Positions 17,876 through 26,574 of a DNA stretch of 64,000 bases are shown here, piece after piece (the first letter of the stretch is position 1; each line of letters starts with the position of its first letter). Under the pieces are notes generated by a model, which was not told the DNA's origin, made no database searches, and worked only from the letters and a program-made list of their open reading frames with translations. Made by a program: the position numbers and the translations under genes. The stretch is from NCBI GenBank assembly GCA_900547445.1, contig URGJ01000004.1, positions 35,660 to 99,659 on the forward strand. Reading direction: 5' to 3'. Source of the DNA: an uncultured Oscillospiraceae bacterium (lineage in GTDB: Bacteria; Bacillota; Clostridia; Oscillospirales; Acutalibacteraceae).

Positions 17876-19237
17876 ATGTCCGATCGGACAATAGCGGCTA
17901 TCGCAACTCCGCTGGGCGAAAGCTCTATAGGCGTTATAAGAATTTCGGGTGAGTCGGCGCTTGGTATTGCCGATAAGGTGTTTTTTGCCTTTAACGGTGA
18001 AATGCTCTCGGATTTGGCGGGTTACCGCGCGGCATACGGAGAAATAAAGGACGGAGAAAGGGTGCTGGACGACGCAGTTGCCCTTGTTTTCCGCGCGCCT
18101 AAAAGCTATACAGGGGAGGATGTTGTCGAAATTTCGGTGCACGGGGGCAGAATTTTGCTTCGAGAGGTATTGAGATTAATACTTAAAAACGGCGCATTTT
18201 CCGCCGAGGCGGGGGAATTTACAAAGCGTGCCTTTTTAAACGGTAAGACAGACCTTACAAGGGCGGAAAGCGTTATGGGGCTTATCTCCGCAAAATCCGA
18301 GGCACAGCTCCGCCTCTCCCGCGCCGCCCATATGGGCAAGGTAGGGGAGAAAATAGAGGAAATAGAGGGGGATTTGGTGGCGGCAGACGCATCTATCGCC
18401 GCCTTTTCCGACTACCCCGACGAGGATATTGAGGGGCTGGATTACGAAAACTTCCTTACAATGCTTGAAAATGCCCGAAATTCGCTTAAAAAAATGCTCT
18501 CGACCTATGACGCGGGCAGAATTTTAAGGGAAGGCATAGATACCGCGATTGTCGGAAAGCCGAATGTGGGAAAATCCACACTTATGAATATGTTAAGCGG
18601 CGCGGAGCGCTCTATTGTTACAGAGGTTGCGGGGACTACCCGCGACATTATTGAAGAAACCGTGACGGTAGGGGATATTGTTTTGCGCCTTGCCGATACT
18701 GCGGGTATACACGATACCGACGATACCGTTGAAAGCATTGGCGTTGACCGCGCGAAACAGAGAATTGAAACCGCTGGGCTTATACTGGCGGTGTTCGACT
18801 GCACAAAACCGCACGATAAGGACGATTATACGCTTATTGAAAATATACGCGGTAAAAAAGTTATAGTTATAATAAATAAAACCGATCTGTCTTGCAAGCT
18901 CGACAAATCGGTTTTTGAGGGCTTTAAAATTGTGGAAACCTCGGCGAAAAAGGGGGACGGCTACGAAAGGCTCTCTGACGCAATCGCTGAAGTTGCGGGA
19001 ACAGCCGACCTTGACCCCGACAGCGCGGTGCTTTTAAACGAGCGCCAGCGCGACTGCGCCGTAAGAGCGCTTGACGGTGTAAATGAAGCGATAAACGCGC
19101 TGAAATGCGGTTGTACTATGGACGCGGTTGGCGTTTGCGTGGATGACGCGCTTGCCGCCCTTTTCGAGCTTACGGGCAAGCGGGTGACAAATGAGGTCAC
19201 CGATGAAATTTTTCGCCGATTCTGTGTGGGCAAATAA
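17876..19237 (+). CDS. mnmE: tRNA modification GTPase MnmE
   Basis: With MnmG it installs the 5-carboxymethylaminomethyl group on wobble U34. The 453 residues give an N-terminal folate-binding domain (AIATPLGESSIGVIRISG, TGEDVVEISVHGG), a helical domain into which the G domain is inserted (GKPNVGKSTLMN at ~226, TTRD, DTAGIHD, NKTD), and the C-terminal FCVGK ending with the catalytic cysteine four residues from the end. GAGGAAG precedes the ATG. No mnmG or rsmG follows here, unlike many genomes; downstream is a convergent gene only 7 bases away. Confidence 0.97.
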   Translation: MSDRTIAAIATPLGESSIGVIRISGESALGIADKVFFAFNGEMLSDLAGYRAAYGEIKDGERVLDDAVALVFRAPKSYTGEDVVEISVHGGRILLREVLRLILKNGAFSAEAGEFTKRAFLNGKTDLTRAESVMGLISAKSEAQLRLSRAAHMGKVGEKIEEIEGDLVAADASIAAFSDYPDEDIEGLDYENFLTMLENARNSLKKMLSTYDAGRILREGIDTAIVGKPNVGKSTLMNMLSGAERSIVTEVAGTTRDIIEETVTVGDIVLRLADTAGIHDTDDTVESIGVDRAKQRIETAGLILAVFDCTKPHDKDDYTLIENIRGKKVIVIINKTDLSCKLDKSVFEGFKIVETSAKKGDGYERLSDAIAEVAGTADLDPDSAVLLNERQRDCAVRALDGVNEAINALKCGCTMDAVGVCVDDALAALFELTGKRVTNEVTDEIFRRFCVGK

Positions 19238-19244
19238 ATTATAT

Positions 19245-19544
19245 TTATCCGTCATAATCCTCGATTGCCTGTTCGGCTTCCTCACGGGTGGGGAAGGCTA
19301 TGCCGCTTTCGAGGATTTTTATATCCTCAGGCGGGAGGTCATCAAGCACAATATCGCCGTAAACCGCCGCTAAATCCTTGTCGTTGTAAAGCGCAACGCT
19401 GTTGCCGTATGCCTTTAAAACCCAGCTTGACGGCTCGTAATCGCGGTTTTTGGCGGCAAAGCCCGCGGTTATCAAAATTATCACCGCGGCTATGGTTAAT
19501 ACTATCGCGGTTATTATTATATTTCGCTGTTGTGTTCTGCTCAT
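19245..19544 (-). CDS. Membrane-anchored protein with BofC C-terminal-like domain
   Basis: A 99-residue protein with one N-terminal membrane segment (IIITAIVLTIAAVIILITAG) and a short extracytoplasmic domain: SSWVLKAYGNSVALYN, then LDDLPPEDIKILESGI and EAEQAIEDYDG. The V-L-K/Y...V-A-L/F pattern and LP-x-D-x-x-x-L-x-x-GI ending resemble the BofC C-terminal domain. BofC in Bacillus restrains SpoIVB signalling across the forespore membrane; whether this protein does so is inference. AAGGTGTGAT precedes the ATG. It converges on mnmE. Confidence 0.65.
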   Translation of the reverse strand: MSRTQQRNIIITAIVLTIAAVIILITAGFAAKNRDYEPSSWVLKAYGNSVALYNDKDLAAVYGDIVLDDLPPEDIKILESGIAFPTREEAEQAIEDYDG

Positions 19545-19663
19545 ATCACACCTTCTTTATTTTATTTTTGGCATAAATATATGTTTTATTCAAATAATGC
19601 TGTTAATGCGGCGAAAAATATGATATACTGTATTATATACAAAATTTCGGACGGTGTTAAAGA

Positions 19664-20836
19664 ATGGATTTAAAAGAAGAAGCATTAAAAAAGCATTACG
19701 AATGGCAGGGGAAAATCGAGGTTGTTTCGCGCACCTCGGTTAAGAATGCCAAAGATTTATCGATTGCGTATACCCCCGGCGTAGCACAGCCCTGTCTTGA
19801 AATAGAAAAGGATTATAATAAATCCTTTGAGCTGACCCGAAGGGCAAACCTTATCGCCGTTGTAACCGACGGTTCGGCGGTTTTGGGACTCGGCAACATA
19901 GGACCCGAGGCAGGTATGCCCGTAATGGAGGGCAAGTGCGTGCTGTTTAAGGAGTTCGCAGGGGTTGACGCGTTCCCGATTTGCGTTCGCTCTAATGATG
20001 TGGACGAGATTGTTGACACGGTTTACAGAATTTCGGGCAGCTTCGGAGGTATAAACTTAGAGGATATTGCCGCGCCGCGCTGTTTTGAAATTGAAAAAAA
20101 GCTTAAAGAACGCTGTGATATCCCCGTATTCCACGATGACCAGCACGGCACGGCTATCTGTGTTGCGGCGGCGGTCACAAACGCCCTTAAAATAACGGGC
20201 AAAAAGCTTCCCGATATTAAATGCGTAATCAACGGCGCGGGAGCGGCGGGAACGGCTATTGGCGAATTACTTTTAAAATTAGGGCTTAAAAACCTTATTA
20301 TGTGTGATAAGTCTGGCGCGATTTATAAGGGTATGGAGGGTCTCAGCCCCGCCCATACGGAGCTTAGCTTAAAGACTAACCCGAACGGTGAAAAGGGAAG
20401 TCTTGCGGACGTAATGAAAAACGCTGATGTGTTTATCGGCGTGTCTGCTCCTAATATCGTAACTAAAGAAATGGTGGCTTCTATGAATAAGGGCGCGGCG
20501 GTCTTCGCTATGGCAAACCCCGTTCCCGAAATAATGCCGGACGAGGCTAAAAAAGGCGGTGCGGCTGTTGTAGGCACAGGTCGTTCCGACTTCCCGAATC
20601 AGATTAACAATGTTCTGGCGTTCCCGGGTATTTTCCGCGGCGCGCTTGATGTGAGAGCGTCCGACATTAACGAGGAAATGCAGATGGCGGCGGTTTACGC
20701 GCTGGCAGGGCTTGTAAGCGATGATGAGCTTAACGAGGAGTACATTCTGCCCAAGGCGTTTGATGAAAGAATAGCCCCCGCGGTAGCTAAAGCCGTCGCA
20801 AAGGCGGCAAGGGAGTCGGGTGTAGCAAGGCTTTAA
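19664..20836 (+). CDS. Malic enzyme (oxaloacetate-decarboxylating malate dehydrogenase)
   Basis: Oxidatively decarboxylates malate to pyruvate and CO2. The 390-residue short bacterial form shows SIAYTPGVAQPC, VVTDGSAVLGLGNIGPEAG, the KCVLFKEFAGVDAFP stretch with the catalytic lysine, metal-ligand segment EDIAAPRCFEIE, HDDQHGTA and a Rossmann INGAGAAGTAIGELL. NAD versus NADP preference cannot be decided by eye. A possible promoter (TATACT at 19623-19628, poor -35) lies upstream. Its stop overlaps the convergent next gene by 4 bases. Confidence 0.94.
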   Translation: MDLKEEALKKHYEWQGKIEVVSRTSVKNAKDLSIAYTPGVAQPCLEIEKDYNKSFELTRRANLIAVVTDGSAVLGLGNIGPEAGMPVMEGKCVLFKEFAGVDAFPICVRSNDVDEIVDTVYRISGSFGGINLEDIAAPRCFEIEKKLKERCDIPVFHDDQHGTAICVAAAVTNALKITGKKLPDIKCVINGAGAAGTAIGELLLKLGLKNLIMCDKSGAIYKGMEGLSPAHTELSLKTNPNGEKGSLADVMKNADVFIGVSAPNIVTKEMVASMNKGAAVFAMANPVPEIMPDEAKKGGAAVVGTGRSDFPNQINNVLAFPGIFRGALDVRASDINEEMQMAAVYALAGLVSDDELNEEYILPKAFDERIAPAVAKAVAKAARESGVARL

Positions 20837-21345
20837 AAAACATCGGGCTTTATTCCGATAAGCAGAAGCACCGCGGTCGCCGCCATAACCGCAAAGGACG
20901 AATACTTTTTTGTAAGCTTTATTTTAAACTCGGCGGGTTCTATGTCTTTGCCCTTAAAGTCGGTGACGGTGCGTTGGAGCGAGGCAAGAAGCGAAGCGTC
21001 GCCAAAGCTTGAAAGGGTAACGGTGTTTTTAGCTCCCATACCGCAGCTTATAACGGGGGTATGGCTTGCCTTGAAGGCTTTAAGCGCCGCTGTGTTTCGG
21101 TCCTCGCATATTCCTATTATTCCGTCGGGAAAAACCTGATTGTCAAAACGGTCGGTATCGTCTATAAAAACGGCGATACCGCTTTTTAATTTAATATCGG
21201 TCTTTTTGTACTCGCTTACAACCGTAAATCTCCCATCCACAGAGCTTACCGCCTTGTCCGAGATATAGTCGGCTCCGTATCCGCTTAAAATTTCAATAAT
21301 TTCCTTTTCGACCGCGCTTTTTCTCCCCGAAAAAAGTATCACCAT
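20833..21345 (-). CDS. Unknown protein with C-terminal membrane anchor
   Basis: A 170-residue protein if translation starts at the ATG at 21345, which has AGGGTG six bases upstream; a longer frame reaches 21417 without a site. It looks soluble until a C-terminal hydrophobic segment (SSFAVMAATAVLLLIGI), suggesting a tail anchor. The stretch VISCGMGAKNTVTLSS and FKGKDIEPAEFKIKL reminds me of Mur-ligase-like segments in clostridial hypothetical proteins, but there is no ATP-binding loop, so I assign no function. It overlaps the malic enzyme stop tail-to-tail and lies downstream of ireB, separated by a terminator. Confidence 0.6.
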   Translation of the reverse strand: MVILFSGRKSAVEKEIIEILSGYGADYISDKAVSSVDGRFTVVSEYKKTDIKLKSGIAVFIDDTDRFDNQVFPDGIIGICEDRNTAALKAFKASHTPVISCGMGAKNTVTLSSFGDASLLASLQRTVTDFKGKDIEPAEFKIKLTKKYSSFAVMAATAVLLLIGIKPDVF

Positions 21346-21516
21346 TTTTTTCACCCTATGGGTTATTATTTGCAGAGCAGCTTGATTTATTATTGCGATT
21401 AAGATATTGAATTTCATATTTTAATAATTTATAATATTGTACGGGTGATGAATGATGAGGGGAATTTTATCGAAGCGTTTAAGAGAGTGCCGAAAAAAGA
21501 GAAGTAAGCAAATAAA

Positions 21517-21540
21517 AAAGCCGCCTTGTTGGGCGGCTTT
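21517..21540 (-). terminator. Intrinsic terminator after ireB
   Basis: Perfect 9-bp stem AAAGCCGCC / GGCGGCTTT with a six-base loop; read on the minus strand it is followed by a T run. It sits 14 bases past the ireB stop. Confidence 0.85.
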
Positions 21541-21554
21541 AATAAAGCTTACTG

Positions 21555-21800
21555 TTACGCGCTAAGGTAATATCTTACAAGAGACTGCAAGAGGGTGTCG
21601 CGGTCGATTTTTCTTATAAGATTGCGCGCGTTGTTATGAGTGGTGATATAGGTCGGGTCTTCGGATAGGATATAACCGACTATCTGATTTATGGGATTGT
21701 AGCCCTTTTCCTTAAGCGCGTCATACACCAAGGTCAGTATGTTTCTGATTTCCTGCTCGGTCTGGTCGCCGATTGAAAAGGTCATTGTTCTGTCGTTCAT
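21555..21800 (-). CDS. ireB: IreB-family regulatory phosphoprotein
   Basis: An 81-residue protein of the IreB/YrzL (former DUF965) family: TMTFSIGDQTEQEIRNIL, VYDALKEKGYNPINQIVGY, SEDPTYITTHNNARNLI and ending LVRYYLSA. In Enterococcus IreB is phosphorylated on N-terminal threonines by the PASTA kinase IreK and affects cephalosporin tolerance; a conserved threonine pair area (DRTMTFS) is present here. GAGAGGTG precedes the ATG. In many Firmicutes it neighbours alaS and ruvX; here it lies alone between a promoter and terminator downstream of pheT. Confidence 0.93.
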   Translation of the reverse strand: MNDRTMTFSIGDQTEQEIRNILTLVYDALKEKGYNPINQIVGYILSEDPTYITTHNNARNLIRKIDRDTLLQSLVRYYLSA

Positions 21801-21830
21801 CTATAACACCTCTCTTATAGTATTAATTAT

Positions 21831-21859
21831 ATTCTATACCTTTTCTCAGAAAAGTGCAA
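21831..21859 (-). promoter_or_regulatory. Candidate promoter of ireB
   Basis: On the minus strand TTGCAC (21854-21859) and TAGAAT (21831-21836) are separated by 17 bases. It falls in the 62-base gap between the pheT stop and the ireB start. Confidence 0.45.
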
Positions 21860-21862
21860 GTA

Positions 21863-24253
21863 TTATTTTCTAAGCTCAGCACCGGTTTTTTCAAGATTGC
21901 CTATTATCGAGGCGCTTACAGTCTCGATTTCTTTGTCTGTAAGGGTGCTGTCCGCCGAGCGGAGCCATACGCTGTAGGCTACGCTCTTTTTGCCCTCGGG
22001 AATCTGGGAGCCTGAATACACATCAAACAGCTCTATTCTTTCAAGCAGTCTGCCCGCGCCCTTTGTGATGGCCTTTTCGAGTGTGCCCACGGGAAAATCG
22101 GCGTCACAGAGCATTGCGAAGTCGCGCTCAACCGCGGGGAACTTAGGCAGGGGCTTGTAAAGAGTTTTGCGCTTGTTGATATTAAGCAGAATATCAAGCT
22201 TGATTTCGGCAACATACACGCGGCAGTCGATTCCGTAAGCGGCGGCAACGGTCGGGTGAACCTCGCCGAAGACAGCGGCGGGGGTGTTGTTCGCCTTGAC
22301 AAGCGCCTGTCTTCCCGGGTGGAGATAGGGCTCGGCACTTCTCTCGTACTGGGTATGAGCTCCGCAAAGCCTCATTACACCCTCTATTATGCCCTTTAGG
22401 GTGAAGAAATCTTCATCCTTTCCGTAAATTCCTATCGATAGGGTGGGGAGCTCGTCGGGCTGTTCGGTAATCGGTAAAGCTTTCGGAACAAAACGCTTTG
22501 AGGCTTCAAAAAATCTTCCTTCGGTAATCTTGCGGTTAATGTTGGTTGCAAGTACTGTAAGCATACTTGTAGTAAGCTGGGTGCGCATTGTGGAATACTC
22601 ATCGCCCAAAGGATTGATTATCTTAATCTGATTTCTTCTTTCATCGTTTTCGGGGAGTAAGAGGGTATCAAGCGCCGAAGAGCCGATAAAGGAGTAGGTA
22701 GCGATTTCCCTTGCCCCCGCACTTATAAGGAAGTCCTTGATTTTATCGGTCTTAATGCGCTCGGGCAGTTTTTTACCGCGTACAACCTCGCCGCGCATCG
22801 GCTTACCGACAATGTGGTCATAGCCGTAAATACGCATAACCTCCTCCGCAAGGTCGGCGCGCCCCTCAATATCGTCACGGATTGAGGGCACTTTAACCGT
22901 AAGCTCCTTGCCGTTTGCGGTTGTAGGCAGACCTAAGCTGTTTAAAATGGAAACAATCTTCTCGTCGGGAACCGTAACGCCGATAAGGTCCATAATCTTA
23001 TCGGTGGTGACATTGATAACCCGCTCCTCGGGCAAACCGTTATTAAGGTCGATTGCCCCGTCGATAATGTCGCCCGCGTCAAGCTCGCAAATAAGCTGTA
23101 GCGCCCGCTCGGAGGCGTACTCGACATTCATAATGTCAACCCCGCGCTCATATCTACCGCTCGCCTCGGTGCGGATACCTAAAGCCCGTCCCGTGTGGCG
23201 GATATTGTCACGGCGGAACTTTGCCGATTCAAGGAACAAATCGGTTGTGTCGCTCTCAATCTCCGATTCCTTGCCGCCCATAATTCCCGCAAGGCAGGAG
23301 GGCTGTTCGCCGTCCGCGATTACAAGCATATCAGGCGTCAGGTTATGCTCGGTGCCGTCAATGGTGGTGATGCTCTCGCCGTCCTCGGCGTTGCGGACGA
23401 TTATTTTATGACCCCTTATGTCGTTGTAGTTAAAGGCGTGCATCGGCTGACCTGTTTCAAGCATAACGAAATTTGTAATATCGACTATGTTGTTAATCGG
23501 TCTCATACCCGCGGCGGTGATAGCCTTTTTCATCCAGTCGGGGGATTCCTTTATTCTAAGGTTTTTAACCACTCTGCCGATGTATCGCGGGCAGAGGTCA
23601 AAATTTTCAACCTCAATGCTTATATAGTCGGATACACTTCCGCCGACAGTTTTATATTCGGGTGTAGGGGCTGTGAATTTTGTGCCTAATACCACCGAAA
23701 TTTCCTTTGCAACACCTAAAAAGCAGTTGCAGTCAGGGCGGTTTGCGGTGATTTTAAAATCGATAATGTAATCATTTAAACCTAAAACCTCACGCATATC
23801 AGTACCGGGTTTCGGCTCACCCTTTAAAATAAGTATGCCGTTTACTTCGGCACCTTCGTAGTCTGCTTCGGTAAGGCATAATTCGCCGCCCGAGCAGAGC
23901 ATACCGTTGGACTCTACTCCGCGGAGCTTGCCGGCTACAATGTGCGCGCCGTTAGGCAGGTAGCTGTCATCAAGCGCGGCGGGGACATAATCACCTTCGT
24001 GAATATTTTGCGCGCCTGTTACAATCTGGACAGGCTCTGCCGCTCCCACATCCATTTGGCAAATCTGCAAATGGTCGGAATTTTCGTGAGGGGTGATTTT
24101 AATAATCTTCGCGGCGACAACATTTTTAATATTTTCGCCTTGCTTTTCTATGTCCTCAACCTCGAAGCCCGCCATTACCATACGGTCGCAAAGCTCCTCG
24201 GGAGATACATTTATATCAACATAATTCTTTAAGTGATTAAGTGAAATCTTCAT
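21863..24253 (-). CDS. pheT: Phenylalanyl-tRNA synthetase beta subunit
   Basis: Beta chain (796 residues) of the alpha2-beta2 PheRS. Domains in order: an N-terminal region with the EMAP/OB-fold tRNA-binding domain (VAAKIIKITPHENSDHLQIC to SNGMLCSGGELCL), the B3/B4 editing domain (RPDCNCFLGVAKEIS, YERGVDIMN), B5 DNA-binding-like domain, the catalytic-like core, and the C-terminal ferredoxin-fold anticodon-binding domain (PLPKFPAVERDFAML to the end). Full length. It is 13 bases downstream of pheS, under the same T-box. Confidence 0.97.
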   Translation of the reverse strand: MKISLNHLKNYVDINVSPEELCDRMVMAGFEVEDIEKQGENIKNVVAAKIIKITPHENSDHLQICQMDVGAAEPVQIVTGAQNIHEGDYVPAALDDSYLPNGAHIVAGKLRGVESNGMLCSGGELCLTEADYEGAEVNGILILKGEPKPGTDMREVLGLNDYIIDFKITANRPDCNCFLGVAKEISVVLGTKFTAPTPEYKTVGGSVSDYISIEVENFDLCPRYIGRVVKNLRIKESPDWMKKAITAAGMRPINNIVDITNFVMLETGQPMHAFNYNDIRGHKIIVRNAEDGESITTIDGTEHNLTPDMLVIADGEQPSCLAGIMGGKESEIESDTTDLFLESAKFRRDNIRHTGRALGIRTEASGRYERGVDIMNVEYASERALQLICELDAGDIIDGAIDLNNGLPEERVINVTTDKIMDLIGVTVPDEKIVSILNSLGLPTTANGKELTVKVPSIRDDIEGRADLAEEVMRIYGYDHIVGKPMRGEVVRGKKLPERIKTDKIKDFLISAGAREIATYSFIGSSALDTLLLPENDERRNQIKIINPLGDEYSTMRTQLTTSMLTVLATNINRKITEGRFFEASKRFVPKALPITEQPDELPTLSIGIYGKDEDFFTLKGIIEGVMRLCGAHTQYERSAEPYLHPGRQALVKANNTPAAVFGEVHPTVAAAYGIDCRVYVAEIKLDILLNINKRKTLYKPLPKFPAVERDFAMLCDADFPVGTLEKAITKGAGRLLERIELFDVYSGSQIPEGKKSVAYSVWLRSADSTLTDKEIETVSASIIGNLEKTGAELRK

Positions 24254-24266
24254 TAACTATCCCTCC

Positions 24267-25286
24267 TTAAAATTGCTCAAGAAAACGCTTGTCATTCTCG
24301 AAGAGAAGACGGATATCGCTTATCTTGTAGCGGGTGGTGGTGATGCGGTCAATGCCTATTCCGAAGGCAAAGCCCGAATACTCCTCGGGGTCAATCCCGC
24401 AGGAGCGAAGCACATTCGGGTGTACCATACCCGCGCCCAAAATCTCAATCCAGCCGGCGCCCTTGCATACTCTGCAGCCCTTGCCGCCGCACTCACTGCA
24501 GGAAACATCAACCTCAACGCTGGGCTCTGTAAAGGGGAAGAAGGAGGGGCGGAAGCGCACCTTGGTGTCCTTTCCGTAAATCTCGTGGGCGAACTGCTCA
24601 AGCACGCCCTTAAGATCGCACATAGTAATGCCCTTGTCTACCACAAGACCCTCAAGCTGGTGGAAAACAGGGGAGTGGGTTGCGTCCACCTCGTCTGCTC
24701 TGTAAACTCTGCCGGGGCAGATGACGCGGATAGGGGGCTTGCGGTTTTCCATTGTTCTAATCTGCGCGGCGGAGGTCTGGGTTCTTAAAAGCAGATTTTC
24801 AGCAAGGTAAAATGTATCCTGCATATCGCGGGCGGGGTGGTCGGCAGGAACATTTAAACACTCAAAATTGTAGTGGTCGGTCTCAACCTCGGGGCCGTCC
24901 ACAACATCAAAGCCCATAGACTGGAAAATGTCGATCATATCGTTTACAACATGGCTTAGTGGGTGAAGTCCGCCCGTTTTAACCTCTTTCGCGGGCATTG
25001 TAATATCAATAGTCTCGGCTTTAAGCTTAAGTTCGGTCGCCTTTGCCTTTAAATCGGTTTTCTTTTCGGCGATAAGCCCTTCAAGCCTTTGCTTAGCCTC
25101 GTTTACAAGCTGACCCATAGCGGGTCTTTCCTCGGGGGAAAGGGAGCCCATCTGTTTTAGCACAGCGGTAAGCTCGCCCTTTTTGCCTAAGTATTTTACC
25201 CTTAAATTTTCAATTTCGCTTTCGTCTGCCGCCGCCTTAAGGGCGCTTTCGGCAGCCGCTTTTATCTGTTCAAGCTTTTCCTTCAT
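24267..25286 (-). CDS. pheS: Phenylalanyl-tRNA synthetase alpha subunit
   Basis: Catalytic alpha chain, 339 residues from the ATG at 25286, which has GGAGG upstream; a longer open frame to 25409 runs into the T-box and is not real. Class II motif 2 region is HPARDMQDTFYL ... IRVICPGRVYRADEVDATHSPVFHQ-like, motif 3 is GFAFGIGIDRITTTRY, and the insert CSECGGKGCRVCKGAGW is typical of PheS. An N-terminal coiled coil (EKLEQIKAAAESALKAA) binds tRNA. Transcription is controlled by the upstream T-box. Confidence 0.97.
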   Translation of the reverse strand: MKEKLEQIKAAAESALKAAADESEIENLRVKYLGKKGELTAVLKQMGSLSPEERPAMGQLVNEAKQRLEGLIAEKKTDLKAKATELKLKAETIDITMPAKEVKTGGLHPLSHVVNDMIDIFQSMGFDVVDGPEVETDHYNFECLNVPADHPARDMQDTFYLAENLLLRTQTSAAQIRTMENRKPPIRVICPGRVYRADEVDATHSPVFHQLEGLVVDKGITMCDLKGVLEQFAHEIYGKDTKVRFRPSFFPFTEPSVEVDVSCSECGGKGCRVCKGAGWIEILGAGMVHPNVLRSCGIDPEEYSGFAFGIGIDRITTTRYKISDIRLLFENDKRFLEQF

Positions 25287-25300
25287 AAAATAACCTCCGT

Positions 25301-25550
25301 AAAAAAATAAACTCCGTCCCAAATAACAGGACGAAGCGTTAAAATCTCCGCGGTACCACCCGTTTTTTCGCTCAAAGAGCAAACACTCCCTAGGCTGTAA
25401 CGGTGCCAACCGTCGCCGCCTACAGGAAAACTCGTTCAGCGGCGCTGCTCAAAAGGGAACTTCGGAAAAAGCCTTGCATATCCTCGCTTTCAGCCGGGGC
25501 GAAGACTCTCTGAAAGAAGATTAAAGCCTACTTTCCTTTATCGGCGCATT
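25301..25550 (-). promoter_or_regulatory. T-box riboswitch of pheST (Phe specifier)
   Basis: The minus-strand leader has the conserved T-box sequence GGTGGTACCGCG (complement of about 25350-25361), an AGTA element early in stem I, and a GTCC/GGAC hairpin followed by a T run (about 25301-25335) as terminator. In the specifier region GAAG is followed by TTC (complement of 25457-25459), a Phe codon, which fits the downstream genes. Uncharged tRNA-Phe should favour the antiterminator and pheST expression. Confidence 0.93.
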
Positions 25551-25557
25551 TTAGATT

Positions 25558-25586
25558 ATAATATCATTCCATTAAAAAAAAGTCAA
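25558..25586 (-). promoter_or_regulatory. Promoter of the pheST T-box transcript
   Basis: Minus strand TTGACT (25581-25586) and TATTAT (25558-25563) with 17-base spacing; an overlapping perfect TATAAT would need a 20-base spacer. It begins just upstream of the T-box. Confidence 0.75.
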
Positions 25587-25605
25587 GATTTTTTGCGAAA
25601 ATTGT

Positions 25606-25633
25606 TTGATATAAGCTTAAAAAGTGGTAAAAT
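25606..25633 (+). promoter_or_regulatory. Promoter of the DUF436 gene
   Basis: TTGATA (25606-25611), 16-base spacer, TAAAAT (25628-25633). It is divergent from the pheST promoter and 30 bases before the ATG. Confidence 0.6.
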
Positions 25634-25662
25634 ATAAATAATTTGATTTGGGAAGTGTTTTT

Positions 25663-26208
25663 ATGAGCGAAAATTTAAAGGAGCAGGCATATAACGCCGC
25701 GTTGGAGATTATAGAGACCGCGGGACTTAAAGAGGGGCAGGTTTTGGTTGTCGGCTGTTCCACAAGCGAGATTTTGGGCGCGCGTATCGGCACGGACTCC
25801 TCGCCCGATACCGCGAAAGAGGTTTTTGACGGTATTTATAAGGCGGCAGAGGAAAAGGGCGTGTTTTTGGCGGCTCAGTGCTGTGAGCATTTAAACCGTG
25901 CGATTATTACCGAGCGCGCCGCAGTACCTTATGCCGACATTGTAAATGTTGTGCCTTTTCCTAAAGCGGGCGGCTCTTTTGCGACTGCGGCGTATGCAAA
26001 ATTCAGCGAGCCTGTGGCATTAGAGGAAATCCGCGCCGACGCGGGGCTTGACATAGGCTTTACAATGATAGGTATGCACCTAAAAAAGGTGGCTGTCCCC
26101 GTAAGGCTTAAAAATAACCGTATTGGTCAGGCTACCGTTTTGGCGGCAAGGGTAAGACCGAAATTTATCGGCGGCGACCGCGCGCATTACGATGATGATT
26201 TGAAATAG
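25663..26208 (+). CDS. TIGR01440/DUF436 (YwlG, UPF0340) family protein
   Basis: A 181-residue protein. ATG 25663 follows GGGAAGTG; a TTG 15 bases upstream is in frame but less likely. Family hallmarks are LVVGCSTSEILGARIGTDSS, AAQCCEHLNRAIITERA, VVPFPKAGGSFATAAY and FIGGDRAHYDDDL. YwlG-type proteins are widespread in Firmicutes with no assigned function; the conserved Cys and His residues could bind metal, which is inference. It stands alone between the pheST T-box promoter and a repeat-rich intergenic tract. Confidence 0.88.
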   Translation: MSENLKEQAYNAALEIIETAGLKEGQVLVVGCSTSEILGARIGTDSSPDTAKEVFDGIYKAAEEKGVFLAAQCCEHLNRAIITERAAVPYADIVNVVPFPKAGGSFATAAYAKFSEPVALEEIRADAGLDIGFTMIGMHLKKVAVPVRLKNNRIGQATVLAARVRPKFIGGDRAHYDDDLK

Positions 26209-26233
26209 TCTTTATACGGAGTGATGTGGGTTG

Positions 26234-26561
26234 TGTAGGGACAGGCGTTCTCTACTCTCCGTTATGCAATCTTTGAAATGCCTCAAACCTGTTTGCGCTC
26301 ATGCCGCGCAGGCACCCCATTTCTGTGCGGACAGAAATGGGGGAAAGAGCCGTCGGGAACCCTTTCGATCGGGTTCCCGAACCCTCCTGAACGACAAAAG
26401 GGGCGTATCCCCTTTTGAAACCCCTTTCTATCAATCTGCCTTTTGTTAAACCGTAGGGCAGGAGCAAGTGTCCCTCTACGCTGTCAAATTTAGTTTTTCT
26501 CGTTCTAACATCTAACTTCTAATATCTAACATCTAAAACGGAGGGCATCCTTGACCGTCCG
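26234..26561 (+). repeat. Mosaic of palindromes and repeats flanked by diverged inverted copies of repeat A
   Basis: No credible gene lies here. The left edge (26234-26261) begins TGTAGGGACAGGCGT and the right edge (26539-26561) is a diverged inverse copy ending GACCGTCCG, both related to the inverted repeats at 46974-47003 and 47209-47238. Inside are a perfect 12-bp hairpin (CCCCATTTCTGT / ACAGAAATGGGG, ~26314-26341), a CGGGAACCC / GGGTTCCCG hairpin (~26351-26377), an AAAAGGGG / CCCCTTTT hairpin (~26398-26417), and a heptamer array. This looks like a non-autonomous repeated intergenic element, or several nested ones. Confidence 0.6.
26504..26538 (+). repeat. Five tandem heptamers TCTAANA-type
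   Basis: Five consecutive 7-bp units: TCTAACA, TCTAACT, TCTAATA, TCTAACA, TCTAAAA. It forms a short imperfect minisatellite at the right end of the palindrome mosaic. Confidence 0.8.
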
Positions 26562-26574
26562 TTTAGAAATTATG

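Noticed and set aside
21453..21556. Short plus-strand frame starting ATGATGAGG
   Set aside because: It reads through the ireB terminator, has no family resemblance and lies opposite to gene direction.
25287..25409. N-terminal extension of pheS by 41 codons
   Set aside because: The extension lies in the T-box antiterminator/terminator; the ATG at 25286 has a GGAGG site and gives the family N-terminus.
26231..26467. Open frames of about 71-72 codons on both strands in the palindrome tract
   Set aside because: They run straight through hairpins and repeats, have no ribosome site, and low-complexity composition; the DNA is better explained as repeated intergenic sequence.
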